A model generated the notes under the pieces. It was not told the origin of the DNA and made no database searches. It saw only the letters and a list, made by a program, of their open reading frames with translations. Shown in pieces: positions 1 through 8,334 of a DNA stretch of 64,000 nucleotides. Position 1 is the first letter of the stretch, and every line of letters starts with the position of its first letter. The stretch is from Nocardia sp. alder85J (GTDB lineage: Bacteria > Actinomycetota > Actinomycetes > Mycobacteriales > Mycobacteriaceae), in NCBI RefSeq assembly GCF_020176955.2, contig NZ_JAIUCZ020000002.1, positions 124,001 through 188,000 of the forward strand, given 5' to 3'. The translations under genes were made by a program, and so were the position numbers.

Positions 1-1
1 T

Positions 2-388
2 GGAAAACTGTTGGGCCTCGGCGGAGATCCACTCAAGAATGCAATTATCGGGGCCCCTCCATCGGCGGTCAACAACGATATCGGCTTGAATCCTCCAAAT
101 TTTGTCGAACAGGCATACAATTCGGTTGCGAGTTCGGATATTCCGGAATCCCTGCGTCATAAATACAGTCAATTATTCGATAGCAATGGTAACATCCTAT
201 CGTGGAATGAAATTCAGACCATGCCGGTTCTAGACTCGGATCAGACTCCAGTCAAGCAGGTCACTACGCTATTCAATCAACTGGGACCCCAGGATGGCCA
301 CAGCTCCGCGCTCGAGAATGCATACGATAATGTCACGGGTCCCTACAGGAAGAATGATGGTCAAACGCCGCACAATCAAGGACGTTAA
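2..388 (+). CDS. Partial CDS, C-terminal end of an unrecognised protein
   Basis: The frame is open to the left edge of the window, so the gene starts upstream and only the last 128 or so codons are visible. The encoded segment is hydrophilic and rich in Asn, Pro and Ser. It has no membrane segment, no cysteine and no motif I can assign. Codon use is clearly less GC-biased than in the rest of the window, with many A/T-ending codons, which suggests foreign origin or weak expression. The stop lies inside the start region of the following lipoprotein gene, so the two are probably co-transcribed. The call that this is coding rests on the long open frame and on that coupling. The function is unknown. 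Confidence 0.55.
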   Translation, partial: GKLLGLGGDPLKNAIIGAPPSAVNNDIGLNPPNFVEQAYNSVASSDIPESLRHKYSQLFDSNGNILSWNEIQTMPVLDSDQTPVKQVTTLFNQLGPQDGHSSALENAYDNVTGPYRKNDGQTPHNQGR

Positions 389-1181
389 AGGCCGAAGTGT
401 GCCGATTGTGGCCGCCGGGATAGTGTTGGCTGCTTGCTCCGGTCAGTCGATAAAGCCTGCCGGTCCTGCTGCTGGTGCTCACGACCCGAGTGTGCCCTAC
501 ACTAATGTGTGGTCTGCCGATCCGGGTATCGATCTGTTTTCTCGTGAGGCAGAATTGGTTCGTGCGACAGAAGAAGCGGGGAACTACTCCGCATTCGTCG
601 GAACCGGCGGAACCTATCCTGGATACGCTAAAGCGGTCGCCGCTCTCGCCGATGAAGTGGAACGAACTTCGGACCTCAAGACGAGATCGTTCGTGTCCGA
701 GCATCCGGTCATATCGCTCGATAAGCTCCAAGCGGGCACGAGATACCTGCATATTACAGGTTTCGTTGTAAACGCTACGAAGATCGATGCTGTAGTTTGC
801 AGCTATACGATATGGCCTGCGCAACTGCCCGGCGAGAACGACCGGACTGTCGGGGGCGGAATCCGTATAGATCTCCAAAACAACACTTGGGACAAGGGTC
901 GGCCGGGAATAGCGAACAGAGATCCGGCCTATAGCGATCCGCGAGCTCAAATGCCACCCAAGTGGGACATATTCGGCAGTTGGGAGATTGCGGCGATCAC
1001 AGGCACTGCAGGTGCGGGAGATTATCCGGCCGAGTGTATTCCTTGGTATCAGCAACAGTTTCCCGGCTTCACCAAGGACCCTGAATACAATTATTTGGTG
1101 GCTCCATCTGGATACACCGCCCCACACCATCCGGTAGCCCAGCAGTTCCCCGAATGGATCGGGCCGAGTACCTCTGGGTGA
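354..1181 (+). CDS. Secreted lipoprotein of unknown function
   Basis: About 275 residues. A short basic N-terminus (MMVKRR) precedes a hydrophobic stretch ending in a lipobox (L-A-A-C, Cys about 28). This predicts export and lipidation at the outer face of the membrane. The rest is a soluble domain with two further cysteines (around residues 150 and 225) that could form a disulfide, and many aromatic residues. Two adjacent ATG codons at 354 and 357 follow an AGGA ribosome binding site. The frame is open further upstream, but those starts lack such a site. It overlaps the end of the preceding gene and shares its lower GC content. I do not recognise the domain. It resembles the many lineage-specific lipoproteins of Nocardia and mycobacteria. 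Confidence 0.75.
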   Translation: MMVKRRTIKDVKGRSVPIVAAGIVLAACSGQSIKPAGPAAGAHDPSVPYTNVWSADPGIDLFSREAELVRATEEAGNYSAFVGTGGTYPGYAKAVAALADEVERTSDLKTRSFVSEHPVISLDKLQAGTRYLHITGFVVNATKIDAVVCSYTIWPAQLPGENDRTVGGGIRIDLQNNTWDKGRPGIANRDPAYSDPRAQMPPKWDIFGSWEIAAITGTAGAGDYPAECIPWYQQQFPGFTKDPEYNYLVAPSGYTAPHHPVAQQFPEWIGPSTSG

Positions 1182-1194
1182 TTCGCAGGAGTGC

Positions 1195-1596
1195 TCAGTG
1201 CGGATTTCCGAAACTGGCTGCCACACCATCCGGTTGCTCGTGTCCCGAACTGTCGGTCGATGACCCGGGATGTTCGTGTATTTCCGGCAGCGGATATCGA
1301 TCTCGGTGGTGGGGTCGACCAGCGATCCGGCCGCAGGAGAGATCGAGGTCACGGTCCAGTGCGACGGCATCAGTACCATCTTGCCGCCCTCGCCGACCGG
1401 CAGCACATTCCCGAAGCCGTTGGTGCACAGGATGTCCAGTGCATCACGCGCATTCACCCGACGACGTCGGGTACGGCCGCCGCCCCGGCAGTCTTCGATG
1501 TGCAGACCGTCGAGCCGGTGGTCCGGAAACCGGCGAGGTGAAAGTTCTGTTCGGGACTCGCATGTGCGATGCCGGTCAATGATCCAGTGGTCAAGG
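1195..1596 (-). pseudogene. Frameshifted PASTA-like secreted protein remnant
   Basis: Two reading frames on the minus strand together spell one recognisable small protein. One frame gives a signal-peptide-like end (SLTGIAHA, then SPEQ) and runs to VPDVVG followed at once by TGA (about 1464-1466). The next frame continues directly with NARDALDILCTNGFG and ends in SPAAGSLVDPTTEIDIRC. VPDVVG-x-NARDAL is the usual opening of a PASTA fold, and the second half is its typical closing strand. One missing base at the junction explains the break. The N-terminal half of the signal peptide is also absent, because the frame runs into the upstream methylase gene. The 3' limit is uncertain. A stop in a third frame at 1195 is taken as the boundary. 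A sequencing error is possible. Confidence 0.6.
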
Positions 1597-3522
1597 CGGC
1601 TCGGTCGGCGTCATCAACACTCCGGCGGTGAGCCCTGAGGTGACCGCTTGTGCGACCTTTGCGGCATACATGTCGGTCAGCGCCGCAGCGGTGCGCAGTT
1701 CTCGCAGTTGCCGGAACACCGTGCCGTGCCGTCGCTGTTGTTCCAACGGCACCAAAGGGATTCGGATGCGGCCGGGGTCGAATCGGATGGTGGCCGTGCG
1801 GGTAGCGGTCACGTTGTCTGCGCCGGTGACGAACCCGGCCAGGAACCAGGCGTCCAGACGGTCGGGATTCGTCCGCAGCAGGTGGATCTGAGGGCCGCAG
1901 ATCGCGCCAGCCTCTTTCGGCCCGGCTACGTGCGCGCCTCGAACATCGGTGCGGCCGCTGCGCACCGCTGGGATGAGCACGTCCCCGGTTTCGATCACCA
2001 CGATGTCACCGGGCGGCGTGGTGGTGAAACTCCCGGATGGCGGCCCACCCGTGGCGATATCCGCTGCGGTGAGTATCCGCCGCGGGTCGCGGGAGTGCTC
2101 CGAGCCGGGAGGCGTCGCGCGGAACCATTGCAGTGCATCGGCATTCGCGAAATCGGCGATGGTGCCGTCGCGCCGCTGCGGTGCGGCGCCGGTGGACCAG
2201 TCGCCCAGCGCGGCGACGGTCGATTGCAGCTGGTTCAGCTGGTCGGCCAGCCGGGCCATCCAATCCGAGACGGCAATGGCGACGGTCTCGGGATCCAGCG
2301 CAGACCGTACATAGCGTGCGGGGGTGAGATCGACCTCGTCGCCGAGTACGTCCATCACCCGGGCGACCGCGGCTACGCCCGGAATCACCGCGTCATCGGG
2401 TGATGTCACGTCGAATGCCCGCCACGCGCCGATCACGGCTTCGGACGCGCTCGGCCAGTCGGTTCCCGGTAGCCCGGTCGTATCGATGAACAGGACCGTG
2501 TCCGAGGTGGGCGGATCTGTTGCGGGGTTGCGCAGCAGCCACAGTTGCAGGCCGATGTGCCACGGCTGCGCGACTCCCGGCGGCAGGCCGACCACGGCGC
2601 GCAGCGCGCCCTTGCGCAGTAATTCCAGCCGGATGCGGCGTCCTGAGCCGCGATCCGCGACGGCGGGGGGCAACAGCATCACCGCCGTGCCGCCGGGTGC
2701 GAGGTGGGTCACCGCGTGTTGTATCCAGGCGAGTTCGGATTCTCCGCGCGGTGGGACGCCGAAATCCCAGCGGTCGTCGAACGACAACCGGCTCGATCCC
2801 CAGTCGCGTTGCCCGTAGGGTGGATTGCACAGGACCGCAACGGCTTTCAGGTCCGGGAAGGCGTCCGCCGACAGACTGTCACCGGTGTGCACGGTCGGCG
2901 TCAGGCCGGTCTCGAGCTGGATGCGCAGCCGGGAGCGCTGCGCTTGCGCGGTCAGGACGTCCTGGCCGTACAGCTCGGTGGCTCCGGTTCGGGCCGCCGC
3001 CAACAGCAGTGCACCGCCACCGCAGGCTGGATCGAACACCGTGTCTGCGGAGGGCACAAGTGCCGCCATCAGTTCGGCGACGACGGTGGGGGTCGGGTAG
3101 AGGCCGGTCGTGGGTGTGTCCTCCAGCGCTCGTTCGGCCAGCGCGTCGAGGACCGCGACAGGACCTTCCACAGCGGTGACCCGATCCATCACCGGCACGA
3201 GCGCGGTGTCGGCGTGCCTGCCTCGCAGCGACCAATGTTCATCGGTGTAGCGGAGTTTCGCCATGAGCTGTTCGACATCTGCGGGTTGTCTTGTGCGCAG
3301 GAGCATCCGGAGTTCGGTCGGCGGCGACTCCGTTGCGTTGCTGCCGTGTCCGCTCAGCCAGTCCTGGACAGCGTTCAGGTCGAACTCGGGCCGAGATTCG
3401 CTGCCACCGACCGGCTTGGGAAAGCCGGAGTGCCGACGACGCCAGTTGCTGACGGTGGCCCGGGTGACGCCTGCCATGCGCGAGATCTCCGCGGCGCTGA
3501 CCCTGGGGCCGGGTTCGGTCAC
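1591..3522 (-). CDS. HTH-N6-adenine DNA methylase-specificity fusion protein
   Basis: 643 residues. Residues 8-45 form a helix-turn-helix of the kind that starts with an alpha-alpha pair and ends in a WRRR recognition helix. Residues 140-340 are a class I methyltransferase core of the HsdM/N6-Mtase family, with SAM motif I (DPACGGG) near 160 and the catalytic NPPY motif near 233. The last 170 residues (GDVLIPAVR, then IPLVPLEQQRR) resemble a type I specificity half-subunit. The protein would therefore methylate adenine at a sequence it selects itself. No HsdR is present in the window. The only nuclease-like neighbour is the truncated DUF1524 fragment just upstream. The GTG start follows a strong GGAGG. 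Confidence 0.85.
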   Translation of the reverse strand: MTEPGPRVSAAEISRMAGVTRATVSNWRRRHSGFPKPVGGSESRPEFDLNAVQDWLSGHGSNATESPPTELRMLLRTRQPADVEQLMAKLRYTDEHWSLRGRHADTALVPVMDRVTAVEGPVAVLDALAERALEDTPTTGLYPTPTVVAELMAALVPSADTVFDPACGGGALLLAAARTGATELYGQDVLTAQAQRSRLRIQLETGLTPTVHTGDSLSADAFPDLKAVAVLCNPPYGQRDWGSSRLSFDDRWDFGVPPRGESELAWIQHAVTHLAPGGTAVMLLPPAVADRGSGRRIRLELLRKGALRAVVGLPPGVAQPWHIGLQLWLLRNPATDPPTSDTVLFIDTTGLPGTDWPSASEAVIGAWRAFDVTSPDDAVIPGVAAVARVMDVLGDEVDLTPARYVRSALDPETVAIAVSDWMARLADQLNQLQSTVAALGDWSTGAAPQRRDGTIADFANADALQWFRATPPGSEHSRDPRRILTAADIATGGPPSGSFTTTPPGDIVVIETGDVLIPAVRSGRTDVRGAHVAGPKEAGAICGPQIHLLRTNPDRLDAWFLAGFVTGADNVTATRTATIRFDPGRIRIPLVPLEQQRRHGTVFRQLRELRTAAALTDMYAAKVAQAVTSGLTAGVLMTPTEPP

Positions 3523-3620
3523 GACCCTCCTTCCGCCGGCGGGCTTCTTGCGCGGAGGGTCCGAGACCCATTGACATCGAATTCAATGTACCGGGTTGCC
3601 GATCTGTCTTCTATGTTGAC

Positions 3621-4126
3621 TTAGCTTTCATCATCGGTCGGGTACTCGGCTGTGCGCGCCGATCCGAGGCCGGGAATCGGCTCGGGATTGGTCAGTCCTC
3701 GATCGCATCGGTTCGGGTCGGGCCACCGCGCGTTCCACAGTTCACCCCGCAGAGTCGGTACTCGGTGAGCATTCGGTCGCGCAACTGCCCCGAGCCGGGT
3801 GCCAACAGCCAACGGTTCATCGCAAGTCCGCTGTCGCCCGGTATCTCGCGTTCACGGCTGAAATCGTGGTTGCCGAGCTTCCCGTTGTATGTGCTCAGGG
3901 CGAGGTTTTCGAGGGAGTGGACCAGCTCGGCGTTCAGATCCTCGGGAGTCTGGCCCGCTGCGATCTCCGCGGCCGGCGCTGCCAGGACATCTGGGCCTGG
4001 ATGCTGCGGCAACACGTGTTCGATGGTCTCCTTCGCGAAGTTGAAGTTCATGGGTTCGCCAGCTTTCGGGGGGCTCGGCGGGCCGAGTTGGGGGGTGATC
4101 AGCCCATTTTGAGGTTTCTCTACCAA
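3621..4126 (-). pseudogene. Truncated, frameshifted GmrSD-like nuclease tail (DUF1524)
   Basis: The frame from 4126 to 3692 contains MNFNFAKETIEHVLPQ followed by a segment with LVHSLENLALSTYNGKLGN. EHVLPQ and the NLxLxxxNxxLxN segment are hallmarks of the HNH-like DUF1524 domain at the C-terminus of GmrSD modification-dependent nucleases, with the His of EHVLPQ as a predicted catalytic residue. The N-terminal DUF262 GTPase half, normally several hundred residues, is absent. After LRDRMLTEYRL the frame degenerates. The other frame (3812-3621) supplies ELWNARWPDPN, which fits the usual closing helix, so a second lesion near 3745 is likely. If translated at all, ATG 4051 is the plausible start. 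I read it as a relic of a restriction system, perhaps related to the adjacent methylase. Confidence 0.6.
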
Positions 4127-4146
4127 GCGCTTGCTACATTCGGTCG

Positions 4147-5226
4147 ATGATCCCCACGGTTGTCTGGGGCACCGGCAATGTCGGCCGGGCCGCGATTCGC
4201 GCGGTGGCGGCGCATCCGGCGTTGTCGCTGGCCGCCGTACTCGTGCACGATCCCGCCAAGGTCGGGCGGGATGCGGGTGAATTGGCCGGTGTGGGAATGG
4301 AATTGGGTGTGCTCGCGACGGATGACGTCGAGGCCGTGCTGCGGGCGGGGCCGGTGGCGGTGGTGTACGCGGCCTCCGGTGACATCCGGCCCGAGGCGGC
4401 GCTGGACGATGTGATCGCGGCGATCCGGGCCGGGGCCGTGGTGGTGACGCCCGCGCTGTACGCCTTCTACGACCGGCACGGCGCGCCGGACGCGGAGCGG
4501 GAGCGGGTGCTGACGGCGATCGCGGCCGGCGGCGGGTCGCTGTTCGTGTCGGGGGTGGATCCCGGCTGGGGCAATGATGTGCTGCCGCTGCTGCTCAGCG
4601 GGCTCGGCGGAGCGATCGAGGTGATCCGGTGCCAGGAGATCTTCGACTACACCACCTACGATCAGCCGGATTCGGTGCGCTACCTGGTCGGGATGGGGCA
4701 GCCGATGGACTACGAGCCGCCGATGCTCGCCGCGGGCGTCCCGACCATGGTGTGGGGCGGGCAGATTCGGTTGCTGGCGCGGGCACTGGGGGCGCCGCTG
4801 GACGAGATCCGGGAGACGCTGGAGCGACGTGCCCTGGAGCGCACCGTCGTCACCGAGCGGATGGGGGAATTCGCTTCCGGCACACAGGGAGCCGTGCGGT
4901 TCGAGGTGCAGGGGATCGTCGACGGGGTGCCGCGGCTGGTGATCGAGCATGTCACCCGCATCGATCCGGGTTGCGCGCCGGACTGGCCGGTGCCGCCGGA
5001 CGGGGACGGGGCGCATCGGGTGATCATCGAGGGGCGGCCGCGGATCGAGGTGACCGTCACCGCCGAGGACGAGGGCGGCAGCCGGTCGGCCGGCGGAAAC
5101 GCCACGGCGGTGGGGCGTCTCGTGGGGGCGATCGCATGGCTGGTGGAGGCGGAGCCCGGAGTCTACGACGCGCTCGACGTTCCGGTGCCACCACCGGTCG
5201 GCATCTTCGGAAGGAGCAGGACATGA
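4147..5226 (+). CDS. NAD(P)-binding dihydrodipicolinate-reductase-like protein
   Basis: 359 residues. A Rossmann fold opens directly with VVWGTGNVGRAAIRAV (residues 5-20), followed by VYAASGD near 80 where the nicotinamide loop is expected. The size and the middle domain match the actinobacterial dihydrodipicolinate-reductase-like or 2,4-diaminopentanoate-dehydrogenase-like family, not the true lysine enzyme DapB, which is about 250 residues. The substrate is unknown. It is probably a small keto or amino acid, given the family. The gene ends in ATGA overlapping the next ORF, a carboxymuconolactone-decarboxylase-like protein, so the two are translationally coupled and likely act in one catabolic step series in the cytoplasm. 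Confidence 0.75.
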   Translation: MIPTVVWGTGNVGRAAIRAVAAHPALSLAAVLVHDPAKVGRDAGELAGVGMELGVLATDDVEAVLRAGPVAVVYAASGDIRPEAALDDVIAAIRAGAVVVTPALYAFYDRHGAPDAERERVLTAIAAGGGSLFVSGVDPGWGNDVLPLLLSGLGGAIEVIRCQEIFDYTTYDQPDSVRYLVGMGQPMDYEPPMLAAGVPTMVWGGQIRLLARALGAPLDEIRETLERRALERTVVTERMGEFASGTQGAVRFEVQGIVDGVPRLVIEHVTRIDPGCAPDWPVPPDGDGAHRVIIEGRPRIEVTVTAEDEGGSRSAGGNATAVGRLVGAIAWLVEAEPGVYDALDVPVPPPVGIFGRSRT

Positions 5227-5720
5227 TCATCGATGTGCCCGAGGGGCGGGACCCGATCGAGTACGTCTGGGGTGAGATGGTCCCCGGAATCGGTCCTGCC
5301 GCGGGCAAATTCGCGATGGCCGTGTACTCGCACAGCACCCTCGGACTGCGCGAGTTCGAGGCTGCCCGGCTGCGGATCGCGCAGATCAACGGATGCCTGT
5401 TCTGTCAGGACTGGCGCACCGAGCGGGCCGGGGTGACGGTGGAGCCCGAGTTCGCGATGGCGGTATCCGATTGGCGCACAACGGATCTGTTCGACGACCG
5501 GACCCGGCTGGCGGCCGAGTACGCGGAGCGGTACGCGCTCGATCACCACGGCATCGACGACGAGTTCTGGGATCGATTCCTGGCGAGCTACTCGCAGCGG
5601 CAGGCGGTGGAGCTCACCATGTGCCTGGGTTCCTGGCTGGGATTCGGGCGGCTCAATCGAGTGTTCGGACTCGACGCGGTGTGCGTGCTGCCGGGGCATC
5701 TGCAAACCCGGGACGCGTGA
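5223..5720 (+). CDS. Carboxymuconolactone decarboxylase/AhpD-like protein
   Basis: 165 residues, all-helical, with the family core RLRIAQINGCLFCQDWR. The CxxC pair is the redox or active-site motif typical of AhpD-like members of the carboxymuconolactone decarboxylase family. Members act either as peroxidase partners or as decarboxylases, and nothing here decides between them. The ATG overlaps the stop of the preceding reductase-like gene (ATGA) and follows GGAAGGAGCAGG. This start is far better than any upstream start in the same frame, which would read through the reductase gene. It is probably in the same operon as that reductase and acts in the cytoplasm. Confidence 0.8.
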   Translation: MIIDVPEGRDPIEYVWGEMVPGIGPAAGKFAMAVYSHSTLGLREFEAARLRIAQINGCLFCQDWRTERAGVTVEPEFAMAVSDWRTTDLFDDRTRLAAEYAERYALDHHGIDDEFWDRFLASYSQRQAVELTMCLGSWLGFGRLNRVFGLDAVCVLPGHLQTRDA

Positions 5721-5802
5721 CGCCGTCGGTCCGGTCGGCGCGGGCATCTCTGACCGGTCCGCTCGTACGGGACCTGTCGGTGCGGCCTGGCAGGATCCCG
5801 GT

Positions 5803-6141
5803 ATGAGCGTGACCGGAAACGATGTCAGACAGCTGGCGCTGTCGTTGCCGGAGACGGTGGAGCAATTCGCTTGGGGTATGCCGATTTTCCGGGTGGCGGG
5901 GAAGTTGTTCCTCACCTTGCCGGAGGAGGAGACCTCGATGGCGGTGCGGTGTCCGATCGTCGACCGGGACGAACTGGTGGTTGCCGAGCCGCAGAAGTTC
6001 TGGATCGCGGCGCACGAGGCGTGGAACGCATGGGTTCGGGTGCGGCTGGCCGCGCTGGAGGACCGGGACGAGTTGCGGGATATCGTGCTGGACTCGTGGC
6101 GGCAGGCCGCACCCCGGCACCTGGTGGAGGCGGGGGAGTGA
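5803..6141 (+). CDS. MmcQ/YjbR family DNA-binding-like protein
   Basis: 112 residues, the normal size for the family. It opens with DVRQLALSLPETVEQFAWGMPIFRVAGKLF, where the LPE and the G-x-P-x-F-R-V segments are characteristic. The closing helix (LRDIVLDSWRQAAPRHL) is also typical. YjbR proteins have a CyaY-like fold and have been proposed to bind DNA, but no reaction is established. The ATG is preceded by AGGA at a good distance. It lies between the CMD-like gene and a convergent TetR gene whose stop is only 7 bp away, so there is little room for a separate terminator. Confidence 0.85.
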   Translation: MSVTGNDVRQLALSLPETVEQFAWGMPIFRVAGKLFLTLPEEETSMAVRCPIVDRDELVVAEPQKFWIAAHEAWNAWVRVRLAALEDRDELRDIVLDSWRQAAPRHLVEAGE

Positions 6142-6148
6142 GGGCGGC

Positions 6149-6754
6149 TCAGGTCTTCGCGAGGCCGTGGATCACGGTGTCGTAGAAGTACTTCGCGATC
6201 TGTTCGGCGGTGCGGGGGCCGTCGGGGCGGAACCAGTAGTACACCGAATCGCACATGCCCAGGATGGCCAGGGCGGTGAGGTTGGTGTCGGCGATCGCGA
6301 AGGTGCCCTCGGCGACGCCGCGGTCGAGTACGGCGGCGAGCATGCGGCGGTACTGGTTGCTCTGTTCGGAGATGCGGTCGCGGCGGTCGCCGGGTAGGTC
6401 GCGGACGCGTTCGAAGAACAGGCGCAGGTGGCGCGGATGGTTGCCGACCAGGGTGACCAGGTCGGTCATCATGGTCAGCAGCAGGGTGCGGGGGTCGAGT
6501 TCTCCGGCCGACACCAGGGTGTTGTGGGCCGTGACGATCGATTCGACCCGCTCGTTGTGCATCTGCGTCAGCAGGTCGTCCTTGCTGGTGAAGTAGTAGT
6601 AGAGCGAGGCCTTGCGGATGCCGACCTTCTCCGCGATGGCCTCCATCGAGGTGTCCTCGTACGCGCCGGCGGCGAACAGGTCGGTGGCTACCTGCATGAT
6701 CTGCGCCCGGCGCGACTGCGCCGGGAGCCGGTTGCGTCCCCGCTGGTCTGCCAC
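6149..6754 (-). CDS. TetR/AcrR family transcriptional repressor
   Basis: 201 residues. The N-terminal helix-turn-helix is classical: IMQVATDLFAAGAYEDTSMEAIAEKVGIRKASLYYYFTSKDDLL (about residues 19-62). The C-terminal ligand domain is rich in aromatic and hydrophobic residues (SVYYWFRPDGP), as in repressors that sense acyl or lipid-like molecules. The GTG start follows GGAG. It is transcribed away from the amidohydrolase gene at 7027, and the intergenic region holds a 23-bp palindrome of the TACCGAC/GTCGGTA type favoured by this family. I infer autoregulation and control of the amidohydrolase. The ligand is not known. Confidence 0.9.
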   Translation of the reverse strand: MADQRGRNRLPAQSRRAQIMQVATDLFAAGAYEDTSMEAIAEKVGIRKASLYYYFTSKDDLLTQMHNERVESIVTAHNTLVSAGELDPRTLLLTMMTDLVTLVGNHPRHLRLFFERVRDLPGDRRDRISEQSNQYRRMLAAVLDRGVAEGTFAIADTNLTALAILGMCDSVYYWFRPDGPRTAEQIAKYFYDTVIHGLAKT

Positions 6755-6886
6755 GTGTGTGCTCCGTTCTCGTCCCGCGGCCGATCCTAGGGCAGCCGCG
6801 TGCGGGCGTGTCGGCGTGCGATCCGGTGGTGCCCGGGATGGTGCCCGGGGTGGTGCATTGACAGGCCGTGCACCGCCATTCTAAGT

Positions 6887-6909
6887 TATCTACCGACGGT
6901 CGGTAGATA
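6887..6909. promoter_or_regulatory. TetR-type operator palindrome
   Basis: Perfect inverted repeat with 11-bp arms (TATCTACCGAC and its complement) around a single central G. It lies between the divergent TetR gene (start 6754) and the amidohydrolase gene (start 7027). Length, symmetry and position all fit the binding site of the adjacent repressor. It sits about 120 bp upstream of the amidohydrolase start and 130 bp upstream of the TetR start, so it could control both promoters. Confidence 0.8.
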
Positions 6910-7026
6910 GTGAGTGCGCGGATGTGAACCGCGACGCCCGTCGCCGGTGGTGCCGCCCCGCGCGGGCGGCCCGCGGCGAATCTGCCCGGCCGTGATAATC
7001 GAATCGGCATATTCCGGAGGTCGACC

Positions 7027-8220
7027 ATGCCGTCCCGCCAGCTCCCGTTCCCGGTGTTCGACGCCGACAACCACATGTACGAGACGCAGGAGGCGCTGAC
7101 CAAGTTCCTGCCCGACAACCGCAAGCACGTGATCGACTACGTGCAGGTGCGCAACCGCACCAAGATCGTGGTGCGCGGGCAGATCAGCGAGTACATCCCC
7201 AACCCGACCTTCGAGGTCGTGGCCCGGCCCGGTGCGCAGGAGGAGTATTTCCGGCACGGTAGCGGCGGCAAGAGTTTCCGCGAGGTGATGGGCCAGCCGA
7301 TGAAGTCGATCGCGGCTTTCCGGGAGCCCGGGGCGCGGCTCGAGGTGATGAACGAACTCGGCCTCGATCACGCGCTGATGTTCCCGACGCTGGCCAGCCT
7401 GATCGAGGAGCGGATGAAGGACGACCCCGAGCTCACTCACGATGTGATCCACGCGCTCAACCGCTGGATGTACGAGACCTGGACCTTCAACTACGAGAAC
7501 CGCATCTTCGCCACCCCGGTGATCACGCTGCCGATCGTCGATCGGGCGCTCGAGGAACTCCAGTGGTGTCTGGAGCGTGGGGCGCGCACGGTGCTGGTGC
7601 GGCCGGCGCCGGTCCCCGGCTACCGCGGCAGCCGGTCACCCGGTCTGCCCGAATTCGATCCGTTCTGGCAGGCGGTCGTCGAGGCCGGAATTCCCGTCTC
7701 GATGCACGCCTCCGACAGCGGGTACGCGGAATACCTCAACGACTGGGAGGGCGGCAGTGAATACCTGCCGTTCAAGCCCACCGCGTTCCGCATGATGGCC
7801 GTCGGGCATCGGCCGATCGAGGACACGCTGAGCGCGATGGTCTGCCACGGAGCCTTCTCGCGCAACCCCGACCTGCGGGTGCTGTCCATCGAGAACGGCG
7901 CGGACTGGGTGCCGAACCTGATCCACGGCTTCGAGAGCGTGTGGAAGAAGATGCCGCAGGAGTTCTCCGAGCATCCGGTCGAGGCGTTCAAGCGCTGCAC
8001 CTACATCACGCCGTTCTGGGAGGACAACTTCGTCGACATCGCACGGCAGATGGGCACCGACCGAGTCGTCTTCGGCTCGGACTGGCCGCATCCGGAGGGC
8101 ATGAGCGATCCGATCAGCTTCGTAGACGAACTGACCGGGCTCTCCGATCCGGAGAAGGCGAAGATCATGGGCGGAAATATGCTGGAGCTGTTCAAGATCG
8201 GACAGCCGGCCGCCGCCTGA
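7027..8220 (+). CDS. Amidohydrolase-family metal-dependent hydrolase
   Basis: 397 residues. The opening FDADNHMYE is the metal-binding strand of the amidohydrolase 2 (ACMSD-like) TIM-barrel family, where HxH is often replaced by DxH. Later signatures are SMHASDSG near 225 (metal His) and VFGSDWPHPEG near 345 (metal Asp). Relatives hydrolyse or decarboxylate aromatic and cyclic compounds in catabolic pathways. The substrate here is unknown. The ATG follows a perfect GGAGG. The gene is divergent from a TetR repressor with a palindromic operator between them, which suggests that the hydrolase is substrate-induced. Confidence 0.85.
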   Translation: MPSRQLPFPVFDADNHMYETQEALTKFLPDNRKHVIDYVQVRNRTKIVVRGQISEYIPNPTFEVVARPGAQEEYFRHGSGGKSFREVMGQPMKSIAAFREPGARLEVMNELGLDHALMFPTLASLIEERMKDDPELTHDVIHALNRWMYETWTFNYENRIFATPVITLPIVDRALEELQWCLERGARTVLVRPAPVPGYRGSRSPGLPEFDPFWQAVVEAGIPVSMHASDSGYAEYLNDWEGGSEYLPFKPTAFRMMAVGHRPIEDTLSAMVCHGAFSRNPDLRVLSIENGADWVPNLIHGFESVWKKMPQEFSEHPVEAFKRCTYITPFWEDNFVDIARQMGTDRVVFGSDWPHPEGMSDPISFVDELTGLSDPEKAKIMGGNMLELFKIGQPAAA

Positions 8221-8230
8221 GGCGACAGCG

Positions 8231-8287
8231 GGGAACCCGGGACCGGCCGAGGTGAGGACGGGTATCGGCGCCGTGTCCCGGGTTCCC
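8231..8287. terminator. Bidirectional terminator hairpin
   Basis: Perfect 13-bp inverted repeat, GGGAACCCGGGAC at 8231-8243 and its complement at 8275-8287, separated by 31 nt. It lies in the 114-bp gap between the convergent amidohydrolase and dioxygenase genes. No T-run follows on either side, as is common in high-GC actinobacteria. Confidence 0.65.
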
Positions 8288-8334
8288 TGCCGCTGCCGCG
8301 GACGGCCCGCGGTCGGTGCGGTCGCGGTCGGCGC

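Noticed and set aside
333..1457. Long minus-strand ORF of 374 codons opposite the lipoprotein gene
   Set aside because: Only its first 60 codons are real (the PASTA-like remnant). The rest is antisense to a lipoprotein with a good signal peptide and ribosome binding site.
5163..7124. 653-codon minus-strand ORF
   Set aside because: Rich in Arg, Pro and His, antisense or out of frame with the CMD, YjbR and TetR genes; a GC-bias shadow.
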